DNA of 64,000 nucleotides, taken from positions 10,252,248 to 10,316,247 of the forward strand of contig NW_019211454.1 of assembly GCF_002443255.2 (NCBI RefSeq). Direction: 5' to 3'. Origin of the DNA: Varroa destructor (lineage: Eukaryota; Arthropoda; Arachnida; Mesostigmata; Varroidae). How positions within the stretch are numbered: the stretch's first letter is position 1; every line of letters begins with the position of its first letter. The notes below the pieces were generated by a model. It had not been told where the DNA came from. It ran no database searches and worked only from the letters and a program-made list of their open reading frames with translations. The position numbers were made by a program, and so were the translations under genes. This document shows, piece after piece, positions 51,885 to 62,938 of the stretch.

Positions 51885-52755
51885 GATACAAAAAGGGGAA
51901 AAAATTTGAAATGGGAAGCTATAAGGCCGACAGACGATTAGGTGTGCCGATTACAAAAGGCTAAGCCAATCACACCTTCAGCGGCTTTTCTTTGAATATG
52001 TTATGAAAATGTGAAAGAAAAAATCATAGATAGTATACCTTCATTAGGGCAAATCCATTTCATCGCTATTAGTGAGTATGACACAGAGTGCGCTAGCGGC
52101 AAGCGTCATTTGTATCATATTTACTTCGGCTTCACCAAAACGCTGCATTTTTCAACCTATGACTACTATAAAAAATATATAGCCCCGAAAATCACAATAA
52201 AACTCACACGATAAAATTATTCGGTTACGTAGCCCCCTGACTGATGAAACAATCCTGTGTAAAAACAAGACACCTTACTACAGTTAATGATTAGCTTGCG
52301 GAAGTCCTACGGACTTTCTTCTACCTAATTCTAGTGCTTACGCCTTAGATATTATACCATATGGAACCTGCAGCGCGTTTATGGGAAAGGTTGTTTACAC
52401 GTCAACGTTACCGTTTGATACTACTACAATTGTTATTTTAGGGAATTACACGACCTATGTAAAGAATTTAGCCTATTCACCAATCCTCTATTAGATTAGA
52501 GACTTTGCCCCCATCAAAGAAGCCTAGAGAATCCGTTGTGCTGAAGGCCCATGAACAGCCCATAAATTTGAGTCAATTCGTTGCCAGTAATAATCGTAAT
52601 GGCTGGATTACGATTACAGCTGTTGGTATCTCTGCTTGAAGACTTTGCTGAAGAAAATGGTAGTTCTATGAATAGTTACCAATCAATGTGTTTCATTGAC
52701 ACCTTTCACTATCGACTCTGATTGTCTATCGCTCATTACAGACCTGAGAACAAAA

Positions 52756-52840
52756 GATGCCACTCGATCCCCTTCAGGGAATCAAACTCGTACTCGATTA
52801 ATCGATCATTTCTCGAACTCCATGGCCAGTCTGGCCGTGT
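52756..52840 (-). repeat. Possible tRNA-derived SINE of a second family
   Basis: The minus strand has TGGCCATGGAG (A-box-like) and, about 40 bases later, AGTTTGATTCC (B box, 9 of 11). This is the spacing of a short-arm tRNA. Only one copy was seen. Confidence 0.35.
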
Positions 52841-54149
52841 ATTTAATTGTTTGAATTGTTTAAAACGGTTGCATTGGATGTCCTTTATAAATACATAGGA
52901 TACTACCTAGTTATAATAGGCTGGAATAAAATTGATCTATTAAATTATCACAGCCACCCTGTAATGATTACGCCATTAGACGAGTATTTTCCCTGTATAT
53001 GAGTTCGATACCCGAAGTTCGCGTGAACATTTTTAATATGGCCGAGCGTGTCGAATGAAGTATCTTGACGTTGCTTGGCCTTGAAACAGACGCTACGCCA
53101 GACGTAAATTTAATAAGTAAGTGCCTTATGTGTCGAGAAGGACTGTAAAACAACCGCAAGCACTGCGTAGGATCGTTTGGGGGTGGAGAGATTTTGATAC
53201 AGAAATAAAATGTCTTGAAATGAAACGAAGTAACGCAGATGTCTGCTTTTGTCTCGTTAAGGAATATTTGAAGTTGCAAACATAATTGGGAAACATACTT
53301 GGTGATCTAACTAAGAGTTTTATACTTGACTGGACAGCCTTTACACAGCCATGGCAGCTAGATTTGTTGACATATATGCCAAAATATGCAATCAATTTTA
53401 CTTCTAACTTTGACGGGATCAAGCCATTAACTACACAGTTAGTAAGCTCATAGAGATAGGCGATGAACGATACGAAAATTGCAACACTGCTGTGCCATTG
53501 ATACGCAGAGACGTTACATCGAACATTCTAATGATCTGGTCCAGTAACCCTCTAATGGCTATACACTGCGCAGGAAAAAGTAATTTGACATCCGCCTACC
53601 AAGTCAGTATCTTGTACCAAGCATTCTACCATATTAAAGCTAACGAGCTCTCGTATAGGAAGCGTCTTGGCAAAAAATACCTATTTAGGTTGATTATTAG
53701 TTATTACACGATCTGCTCACTACTCCTCGTCGTTTTTTGACCACATCAAACATCAACGGTCATAGCACACCGACCACGAAAGCTTTTGCCACTGCACGGA
53801 CTGACCGACTGAAGGGCCTTTCTCAGTCCGATGTAAAGGCTGAAGATGAGCACGATATTGTTTTGTCTCTCTGTGGTAAAAACTGTTTCTATATATAATG
53901 CATTAGAATCGCGTCTATAGATGTATATAGTGTTTATGTTTAGTACGCCGGCCGCCTTATCGTTATTGCCCTTTTATGATAGCCGCCTACATATGTAGAA
54001 GACGTTAAACAGGACTGACGACCACTGCTGGAGCCCTAATAATGACGTAGATACAATATGTTGTTGTCTACTGATTAGTCGGTTAACATACTTTGCATAG
54101 TAACAGCGTTACCTCAATATTTTAAGTTTTACGTCACGTATCACTGTTA

Positions 54150-54273
54150 GGCATCCCATTGGACTATTGGCTCCCAGCACGAAACAAGGTCTCTGTCTAT
54201 GCCCGAGTTCGAATTTGTGTGCCTCTAAAATTAGGGGACAAATACGTTATCCACAAAGCTATCATGGAGATGA
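54150..54273 (-). repeat. tRNA-Ser-like SINE, copy 4
   Basis: The minus strand reads CTCCATGATAGCTTTGTGG, then AACGTATTTGTC, the B box AATTCGAACTCGGGC, GCATAGACAGAGAC, and the tail TTTCGTGCTGGGAGCCA. The tail agrees closely with copies 1 and 2. Confidence 0.65.
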
Positions 54274-56157
54274 CATAGTAACCCAGCGCACAGCTTTCCC
54301 AAGTTATATATATAATTATATAAATCAAATTACGAAATGTTAGTTTCTCAGACGTAGTGCATGTATCATACGTATACAAATAATAGCTATCATGCTAGGA
54401 CGCAACAAGTTCCTGCGTAGAAAATAACACTGTACGATTATGTGCCATGTACATAGGGCGATCAGTGGCATAGCAGAGCAGTCACTAAAGGCAGCTTCAG
54501 CCTGACAGTGCAGTTCCCAATGCGGGATTCTGCAGAAGGACAGGCCGAATGAACGGCGTCATAGGCGGCAATTCCTACCGCGATCGCCTCTGTTACCCTC
54601 AGTATTTCCACTATCATCATCAGTGCTACTGATGCTAAATCTCGAAGGGCGTTTCGTGGACGTAAACGGTAGATTTGCGGCCAAAAGGTTGGCAGGCTCA
54701 ACCGCCGCTGTTGCATGACGAAACGCAGTATTATGAATTGAGGGCGGCGTACTGCACCGAACGCATGAAACAGTCGACGGCCGTGGCAGAATGCAGGAAG
54801 ACAATTAAAGACAAAGCACAAACTACGAAATATTCGAAACGCAGAAATTCGTTCAGGTGTTTTTTGGTGTCTGGCGGAGGTGCGCCATTGCCGCATCATT
54901 TCGGATAAAATTTACTGTTTACATGCGTAGTAGCCAGAAGTGTGTGAGTAAACGTATCGAACATCTGTTGCTTCTGCTTCTGCTGGATAAGACTCTGAAA
55001 TACCGCTAACGACCTCAAAGTTTCCTTCGATTGCGAATTGCATTGGAACTATTACCGCCGTTTATATAGTTACTAGGCCATCAGGCCTTGTTTGTAGAAC
55101 GAGACCAACAAAAACAATAATATGCATATGTAAATTATTACTACAGTACTAATCGTTTCTGTAAAACGAAATTGTATAGGGTGCCTGTGGAGCATTTTGC
55201 GTCGTGCTTACGATATACTAGAATTCTATTAACAGCAAACATTTTTTTTACGTGCATATAACGCTAGAACGCTATTGAAGGATATTTTGCATTATGACAG
55301 ACACTCAGCTGAATTAATACCAAGCGGTCTCGCTTTGAAACGTAGACTAGTTAGTTTCCGTCGCCCCAGGTCGATGTCATGGGCGGCATGACGATCACTG
55401 CCAAACCGCTTCTCGTTATAGAGCGTGCATATTTGTTGATAGATCTATACGTTTAAGTGAAATGACTGAATAACTTGCTTATAACGCACCAAGAGAACCT
55501 AAATTATGTACCACGCTGATCTTCGAGTATATTGGGGAAAGACACCCTTTTAGTAATGACCACCCTCGAAACATATTCGCAATGATAGCGTGCGTTCCTA
55601 ACTCATGCACGCGCGTGCCCGTGCTGTTCCAGTCTATCTTTTTACGGAAGTGTTTAATAGACGTTAGCAGGGGGCACAATATTATAAGATCCTTAATAAT
55701 AGAGTAGCAATTAGAGAGGCTTTTAATCTTCTTGCTACATCTATAGCTTTTTCCCTCTGGATTGTCTTCGCGATTGTCGACTAAGCTGAACATTATAAAC
55801 ACGTATATTTATCATTTATAGTTCTCTGTATGTACATGATGATAATTTCCTACGCATGCAATAAGTAGCAGCTTAAACAGCAATTGAAACTACGCTTTGT
55901 AACTGTATTTCGAAAAATTCCGACAAGGACGGCCTGTGATGTCCTTTATCATTTACTTCACGAAGTGCTGTATTTGGAAATTCGGAAAAAAACTGTTGAT
56001 TTTTTACGTATTCGGTTCTGACGACAATCCCAAACATCCAATGTTTTCAAGCCAAAAAATTAATGAATGGATCGATCTGAGACCCCATGCACGCAAGAAT
56101 CTGTGATCGCCATCTAGCATCAGCAATAATAGTGATACTGTTCTTTTTTTATTTCAG

Positions 56158-56276
56158 CTCTCGGCAGCAGTGAGCGGCCCAAGAGAAAACAGGTGATCCA
56201 GCTGCTGTCCGCACTTTGCGTCTACAACAAAGAAAAAGGCTACCGACGAGTACTCGAGACCCTCGACCACTTTAAG
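56158..56276 (+). CDS. INF2: INF2 exon a (armadillo/FH3 region)
   Basis: Acceptor tttatttcag|CT. The exon starts with the last two bases of a split codon and encodes LGSSERPKRKQVIQLLSALC and on to LDHFK. The donor AAG|gttccc is weak beyond the GT. It is nevertheless supported because LDHFK joins directly to the next exon (TNQGARYR), as in the family (DHYKTV...YRF). Confidence 0.85.
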
Positions 56277-59200
56277 GTTCCCACATTAATATGGATCAAT
56301 ATGAAAACCATATGCAGCACACCAGTGCGGTTTTGTATGTCACAATAAATTTATGGATGGCGCTCGTCCTATATATTTTTTTCTATTCTTTAGCTTTTAT
56401 GATAATTCTGTATTTATATATAATGAAAATAGGGAACTGCTCAGTCTCTACCGAGGTCAGCGAGAATCATACACGTATAGCGGAGGAACTTTGCAGGAAC
56501 TAAATAAGTATACGCGTCGACTCATTGTTGCTAAACACAATATTCGTTCTTTGAGTCTCAGTCCATAGCTTGTTACTACCGTTACTATGCATTGCTTTTT
56601 ATATGAATGTGCACATCCTAGAATTTAGAATTTAAGACTTGTCAATTTAGCCCGGTATTCATTCAGTGATGATTTACAATGGGAACGTGGGAAACCTTTC
56701 GTGCCAGTCTATTTAGTTAAACAACCTAATAGGATATAGATATACTGTTCTGTAGTCTTAGGGAGACAGGGATAACGATACTTACCAGTGTACTAGGGAG
56801 AAAAGACACGGTGGATTGTGTTATCCGGTTTAACCTGATAAACGGGTTTATAAAGTGAGTGTTTGTTGAATAAATTTCAGACTAATCAGGGCGCCCGCTA
56901 CCGGCTCGCCTTTATTGTTGAGGAGCTTCGAGATTGTTCGATACAGGTGAGCAAACTTCATTTGTCCCTTAAGAGTAAAAGTACACACCCCCTGTTTAAT
57001 CAACATCTGGTAGATGTCCTATAAGCCAGCGACATTTTTTTCGGGCGTAAGGATAGCAATTGAGGCAGTTTCTGATCTCGACTTCGTCTTCCCCACTTTC
57101 AGACGAGCGATGGATTCCGTTCGGAATACTCAGCAACGCTGCTGGCACTTGTTAACTGTCTTCTCGTCAGTGCACCTTCTCTCACGGAAAGGGTGGCTAT
57201 CCGCAACCAGCTGCTTGGCCTACGACTCTACGACGTCTTAGAACTAATCAAGTACTGAGACGTTTTTCTTAAGCCTGACATTTAATTGGTCGAGAACGTT
57301 CCGTTCCTTCCATAGAATCGTGCTCAACAGAAAGCCATATATGAGGACTTTAAGAAGTCATACAAACGTATCCACTTTGCAGGGCTTAAGTCGACTGACT
57401 AAACCAAATTCATCTGTTTTTTTTTTTGAAAAACACAAAAACAGAATTTTTTGCCTAAGCCTATATGCGTATTGGTCCTACCAAAAACTTTTTTTATTTA
57501 TATTTTATCGATTCATACAAAACTCATTAATTCACTACAGTCCCACCTGTTCAAAACAACTGTGGTGTGTGAGTGTCCCTGTGTGTGTTTAGGCTTATAG
57601 ATGAGCCGGTAAAACTGGGGTAAGGTTTCATGAAAAATTGAGGTATAGCTACTGACTACAGATAGCCCTTTGGGCACCTTTGCACTCGAACGCTAACGTC
57701 GATCGTTAACCGTATCTATTGTTAGTGAGTCGTATATGACAAACAATGGTCTGAACATAGATGTAATACTAGAAAAACAAACATCGAAAAGTTGTGCAGA
57801 TTCGCTAACGGTAAATATTTCGATGGCCCTCGTGCGTCCTTTAAAATTTCCTAGTGCTGGGCGTTATATGGTTTAGCTGCGCTCGACTAACGTACAAATG
57901 TATCTTTTGGATGAGATAACATTCAATATATGTTTAATGAGTAGAGAGCCTTAGATGTGTTAGAGTAAGCATGATCAGTGGTGTGTGACCTTGCAACGAC
58001 TATAGAACTCTGCGATATTTGATTTTTGAACTTCTTTTGATCACATTCTATTGCACAAATATCCCATATGTGTCCGTACAGGTCTAACTTTTGGAATGAC
58101 TCGGTAATCACCGTTCTGGTTCGAAACATCATTGATGCTCCTGTTGAAGTCGTAGTTGTATTTCAAAATTTCTCCCGACAACATTAGCTCGAATCAATTC
58201 GTTTCGTTCTCCTCTCATGAATAACAGATTCTGCAATCAACTAACACAAACCTAGAAGCAGGCCCACATCATTAAACAGTCTGGTCGGTGTGAAGGACTG
58301 GACGGATGCCTTTTATCACACTATTGGCAAATCCAAGATATGATGTGCTTTTGACTTTTTTTTACAATGTTTCTCAAGTAGTGATGGGCATTTGCCGCTG
58401 ATTGAATAATGAAACAACATTTGAATATTGTGAGAGCAATTAATTTGTTCGATCCTCCTTCTTCTTTTTATTATTATTATTCCTTAATCGGTTTTTTTTT
58501 TTTTTTTTTTTTCGAAGACTACGACGAGAAGCCGGTCACTTTACAAACGATATGACGGTGCAGCTTGAGGCATTCGAAGCTCAAAGGTATACTGACGAGG
58601 GACAAATCAACGGACCGGATGGCGTAGACCTCAATTCACACCTGGAGGTAATAATTTTTGGACAATAAAAAGAATAGGGTAGAATTGTGCATTTTGTTAT
58701 CTTGTAATGAGTTCTAGACATCTTAGAAATGCAGTCAGGCTGTGGACAACTTCTGTTGAGAAGGCAAGAGTCGGACATACAGGACGACCTTAATCAGTAA
58801 CTAGCAGTCTACGAATTACTCTGATTTCGTACAAATAAAGTAGGAATAAGCGGCTGACAGCAGGAGTGTACCTGATTTAGTGAGTGTGTCATCTTGTAAT
58901 TCGTATAGTTACATACTACGACATTGGTATGGTTATATACTATTACAGAACACAAGATCGTAATTCCTTATTAGATTCATTTTATTTGTTTATTTATTGC
59001 GATCAAAATTACAGGTGTTTTACGCGATACTTCGACAGGTGTCATTAACTCCACAGCAAGCACCATTTCTCGCTATTCTTCAAAATCTTCTTCGCGTCGA
59101 TTATACACTGGTAAGCAAAAAAAGAAAGAACTCTTCCATACTTGAGTGTACATTCCATTTTTATACTATTTATTTGAAGATGCGAAGTTAGACTTATTTT

Positions 59201-62200
59201 TCGCTTAAATTTAGGCCGGCACATGTTTATTTTTTTTTTTAGGAACCTATATTTGGGCTCTCGATTCAAATATTTAGTTATATGCTTAGGTTTATTAACT
59301 GATTTTAATCAACGTAATTCAATCACCGTTGATCTCTTACAAAAATAACTGGCATTACTTATCTTGTAGCTGCGAACCAAAAGATGAATAGTTGTTATTT
59401 TTATTTACGTCATTTTTGTATTTGAAATCAGGTAAACACAATTGTGTAATATTGAGGTATTTTTTAAATCAACTACCGCGCAATTAATATTATTCCAATT
59501 AAAGGCGGGTAAATGGTTTTACCCTGTATATTTTCTTTGTCCGGGGACTACGTCGGAAGGCTTTAGAATATATCTCGTTCTTGAAGAGCAGATGACTTTG
59601 CCTTTCAGTCGTTGGGTTGTCTTTCTGTAAGAAAGTAGTAGTCTTAGTAGAATAACTGTTCCATTAGAGCTTTGTCAAGGCTAACTTGTGTGCCACGGGG
59701 GGGAAGAGGGGCCCGCCTCCCTTACTTTGATTACCTTAATTCTGCTAGCGAATGTTAGAATATTGAAACTAAGGATATTTACAAGGAAGCAATAAATCTT
59801 TTATTTTATTCGTCGGATACAGACACACTAAATCTATTCGACGCGCGAATTCATTATCTAATTCATAGTAGGCGCTGATACTTCTTTTGTCGATCCGACC
59901 ACTTCGGATCGTGCTCTCTATTGGGTATACCTAAAAGTCAATTTGACCATTTAGATTTCGAGCTTCTGGCGATAATCATATCTGTTATGCCTGAACAAGT
60001 ATCTCAGGGATGAGGCATTACATGCAAATATGTATTACGAAATCGGAGACTTATAGCTTAAAGATGCACCTGTCTTTGGCCAGTAAGGTTGTGTGTCACG
60101 TATGGCGCGTCGATAATAGATTATAGGCTACTGCTTACTTACGATTAATGCGCGCTACCTAGTTCCAGTCACACGTTAAATACGTACTTCTGCAGTACTT
60201 ACGAAACTACGAGTACTTATGAAGAGGGCAAACCGAACACTTACGCTCCGAAGAATCGTCAAATATTGAAAGAGCTGAACCGTATTACTGTGTGGTGCTT
60301 AGATAGGTTGATGTTTATTTCTAGCCGTGTATACATACGTTGGTTAACTTATTCGTCCAGATCAGTGTTTTAATCAGTGTTTTAAAATTTGCAGGGTATT
60401 ATCACAGTTACCTGGAGTCGTTTTAAGAACTATTTACCCACTTTGTACATGTAACGTGGTTATGAACACGTGAATCGCACGCCCTTTTGCTTGATAGAGC
60501 TTTGAAGACAATGCATATAAATTTGCTTGAATTTCTTCAAAATATAGATGCATCTGCCGAAGCTGACTAATGTATTAGCGGAAGTGCCTTCCGATCCTAA
60601 ACAAAGTGGAGTTCCTGCCCAAGCCAATGCTGTGTCGTATCTCGTATTGTTGTACATAGACATACACAAACATCGACTGAAAACTAAGAACGCCGGTTTT
60701 TAAACACCAAAAAAATAGCAGAAATGCAGGGCAGCACATGATTGTCTTTTAGGTAAATACATGGGATTAGTTTTGAATATAATACAAAGCGAGAGATCCT
60801 CAAACGGAGGTCTAATCTGAAAAAAAAATAATTGCCACACATACGTTGCAAATTTAGTTAATTCATTAATAATTTAAACACCTCAAAATCCAGCTAGTGC
60901 GAAAGTATTTGGACTTGGCCAAAAAAACGTATACAGATTTACATATAGCCTTACACCTGTTTCGTAATAACTCCGTAATTGCTATCATCATTATGTCTTA
61001 TTATTATCATTATTATTATTATTAGTGATTAATATCATCTGTCTGTTCCATGCAGCCAATTGCGGACGTGATCTGGAGTACGGCGTCCAAGTTGGTCGAG
61101 AGAGTCACTTCTATCGAGAAGCCACAGGACGCCGAACGACTTCTATTGCGATGTCGGTGCGGCGGATCCGCTGGAAGCGGGGGGGACCGTTCTTCGTTAG
61201 CATTGGGAGCATCCCCTAGAGGTTTGTCCCCACAGCCGCCGCAATCACCCGCCCCGTTACCGTCATCAACATCGCCGCTGCCGCCTAAACATACAATGGT
61301 GTCTCCTGCTTCACCAGTAGCAACGGCAGTCCCACCGCCACCCCCACCGCCGCCACTTGCGGTACGTAGCACCTCATCACACGCAACATTTTTGGTTATT
61401 TATACAGTATATTATATAGCCTATTTCGATGAACGCTAAGTATCAGACAGCTAGTATGGCCTCCTCAACACAAAGAGCGCGTATTTGACCGTACTACACG
61501 CGAATATTGTGGCCCAACTTTTGTATGTCTTCATTTCACAGTCACAGAACTATAGAGCCAACATATCAAGCGGTAAAGCAATACACGAATGTCTCGTAGA
61601 TGCTGAGTTGAAATATGTAAGCAAAACATGCGAGGGGTTTATGAACAAAGAACAAACAGTTAAATGAAGAAAATGAATCGGCTACTATGCTTGAAGGTCT
61701 TATCGACTTACTATAACTTTCTGTATTTGCGCAAATTGTGCGGCACCCACTAATTATATGCGTTTCCTAAGGATGTTTAATGTGTCGGATGGGCCAAAGC
61801 TTGAGGAGTAGTTACCGAAGCCAGAGAAGGATCAGCAACCCATTTTAGTGGTTTCAGGTGGGTCTGAATAGCGGACCAGCACCGCCGCCTCCACCGCCAC
61901 CGCCGTTGGCGAACAGTCCTATTGCCCGTCCCGGAACTGCCACCGTCCTCGGTGCTGGAGGTGTCCGGATGCCAAACGCTGCAGCAGTTGCTCCGGCGCA
62001 ACTTTTACCCCAGCAATGGACGCCGAAACCTCGAAGCAAAATGAAAACGCTCAACTGGTGCAAAATTCCGGCGGGGCGCGTGCTCGCTGGCGGAAGCGGT
62101 GGCGACAACTTATGGGCCCGTGTGGCGGCATCACATAATGGTACCAATGAATCCCTATTAGACTTTGAAGGAATGGAAGAACTCTTCTGTCAGCAACAAT

Positions 62201-62262
62201 CACAACCGTCCACGCCACAAATGCAGAGGAGGCAACGCACCAGCCAGCGAAAAGCACAAGAG
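56158..62262 (+). CDS. INF2: INF2-type inverted formin (form3-like), partial at both ends
   Basis: Seven exons join in frame: 56158-56276, 56881-56946, 57103-57251, 58518-58647, 59015-59110, 61056-61361 and 61858-62262. They give 423 complete codons. Residues about 1-220 of this piece are the armadillo/FH3-type regulatory region. KQVIQLLSALCVYN, QLLGLRLYDVL, VQLEAFEAQ and GVDLNSHLEVF agree with INF2 more closely than with Dia, DAAM or FMNL formins. Residues about 225-325 are a low-complexity FH1 region with two proline runs, and FH2 begins at KPRSKMKTLNWCKIP. Known: formins nucleate and elongate actin. FH1 binds profilin-actin and FH2 caps barbed ends. INF2 also severs filaments and acts at the ER in mitochondrial fission in vertebrates; Drosophila form3 shapes tracheal tubes. 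Missing: the N-terminus, most of FH2 and the C-terminal regulatory region. All introns have GT-AG ends and phases agree at every junction. Confidence 0.93.
56881..56946 (+). CDS. INF2: INF2 exon b (armadillo/FH3 region)
   Basis: Acceptor aaatttcag|ACT; phase 0 on both sides; 22 codons, TNQGARYRLAFIVEELRDC to SIQ. Donor CAG|gtgagc is strong. Confidence 0.88.
57103..57251 (+). CDS. INF2: INF2 exon c (armadillo/FH3 region)
   Basis: Acceptor cactttcag|ACG. Encodes TSDGFRSEYSATLLALVNCL and then QLLGLRLYDVLELI, the INF2/Dia motif where human INF2 has RNEFIGLQLLDVL. The exon ends with two bases of a lysine codon (AA|gtactg); the next exon supplies the third. Confidence 0.88.
58518..58647 (+). CDS. 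INF2: INF2 exon d (armadillo/FH3 region)
   Basis: Acceptor cgaag|A after an unbroken run of 21 T (58492-58512). The AAG acceptor is less usual, but the split lysine codon reads through into LRREAGHFTNDMTVQLEAF. GPDGVDLNSHLE corresponds to SGGVDMSSHQE of vertebrate INF2, the most specific match in the gene. Donor GAG|gtaata. Confidence 0.9.
59015..59110 (+). CDS. INF2: INF2 exon e (end of FH3-type region)
   Basis: Acceptor aaattacag|GTG; 32 codons, phase 0 at both ends: VFYAILRQVSLTPQQAPFLA and then ILQNLLRVDYTL. Donor CTG|gtaagc is strong. Confidence 0.9.
61056..61361 (+). CDS. INF2: INF2 exon f (FH3/FH1 junction, first proline run)
   Basis: Acceptor ccatgcag|CCA; 102 codons. It begins PIADVIWSTASKLVERV (the WEALESLVNRAV region of human INF2). 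It then turns into Gly/Ser/Pro-rich low-complexity sequence ending in a run of eight prolines. Donor GCG|gtacgt is strong. The 116-codon minus-strand frame over this exon is the antisense of the GC-rich repeats. Confidence 0.9.
61391..61457 (+). repeat. 67-bp direct repeat, copy A (intron f-g)
   Basis: Starts TTTGGTTATTTATACAG and ends ACAGCTAGTAT. It is identical base for base, as far as I can read, to 62340-62406. It lies 29 bases inside the intron after exon f. Confidence 0.9.
61858..62262 (+). CDS. INF2: INF2 exon g (second proline run and FH2 start)
   Basis: Acceptor ggtttcag|GTG; 135 codons, phase 0 at both ends. A second polyproline run is followed by a linker and the FH2 start (KPRSKMKTLNWCKIP, then DNLWARV and DFEGMEELF), and it ends in a basic stretch, QRKAQE. 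The donor AG|gtcagt is used because the frame after it (VSQRRQSV...) departs from the family, in which a TFLD motif should follow from the next exon. Confidence 0.9.
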
Positions 62263-62339
62263 GTCAGTCAGCGTCGTCAGTCTGTTAGACTAATTAATAA
62301 TGGAGCCATCGTCCTTCTAGAATATGTACAGTAAACAAT

Positions 62340-62406
62340 TTTGGTTATTTATACAGTATATTATATAGCCTATTTCGATGAACGCTAAGTATCAGACAGC
62401 TAGTAT
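62340..62406 (+). repeat. 67-bp direct repeat, copy B (intron after exon g)
   Basis: Second copy of 61391-61457, same orientation, 949 bases further on and 77 bases after the donor of exon g. The sequences outside the repeat are unrelated on the right and only faintly similar on the left. Confidence 0.9.
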
Positions 62407-62916
62407 TCGGAAAAAAGCGGGTGGAAATCAATATCGCTAGCTTATGAACTGCATCGAGATGATGTTAGGTATTTACGTGTATTTTTTTTCTACGTATTGA
62501 CGGAGACAACTTCGAGAGATGAGCTATAATACTATAGTGAAGGATGAACTATAATTCATTTCGATCCCGGCTTTTACTTTGGACCAAGGCCGCAACAGTA
62601 TACTCACATACTTACTATGACTATTAATTTGTTAGGCCCTCAATCAATCATAGTCACAATACAAATAATCTAACGGATTAGAATCTACGTTAGATACGTA
62701 GATAGATCTACGATAGAGCGCTGTAGTCATAATGCTATACTGTAGGTCTATTCACTTTCACCCGGCAAACCGTGTACTATTTTCGCGCATGACGGAAAGC
62801 GTCATCTTCTTTCCGAAAAAGCGATGGCCTACTAGTCGGCATAGCAACCATCTGCGGTTTCATTACAATTTTTGAAACTCCCAATTACGCCTTTTTTGTT
62901 ACGGGTATGTTTTTAT

Positions 62917-62938
62917 GGGTGGGGCGGGTATGTGGGGG
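62917..62938 (+). other. Predicted G-quadruplex motif on the coding strand
   Basis: Four G runs of 3, 4, 3 and 5 are separated by loops of 1, 1 and 5 bases. This fits the G3+N1-7 rule, and short loops favour stable folding. It lies in a formin intron and would be present in the pre-mRNA. Confidence 0.65.

Larger units (their letters stand above)
49869..56157. other. Region upstream of the recognised formin exons
   Basis: No N-terminal formin exon could be identified here, although the first recognised exon (56158) needs a preceding exon ending in phase 1. The region holds a TA tract (50015), a C-rich pyrimidine tract (51851), one good and one weak SINE copy, and short unrecognised frames. 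Confidence 0.4.

Noticed and set aside
52011..52214. Short plus-strand frame with a HLYHIYFGF stretch faintly like a Rep-type endonuclease motif
   Set aside because: Only one of the expected motifs can be imagined, with no catalytic tyrosine block in the right spacing and no helicase part. Too weak to call a viral relic.
52572..52720. Small plus-strand frame around MAGLRLQLLVSLLEDFAEEN as a candidate N-terminal formin exon
   Set aside because: Leucine-rich, but without alignment to any conserved FH3 block, and with no splice sites of the right phase.
54462..54899. 145-codon minus-strand frame with other frames open on both strands
   Set aside because: Several overlapping phases are open at once, no family is recognised, and the local GC content explains the lack of stops.
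61022..61372. Glycine-rich 116-codon minus-strand frame
   Set aside because: It is the antisense of the formin FH1 exon and owes its openness to CCG/CCA repeats.
62263..62334. Extension of formin exon g to the stop at 62332-62334
   Set aside because: After QRKAQE the frame loses similarity to the FH2 family and a GT donor is present, so this is intron read-through, although a truncated isoform ending here cannot be excluded.
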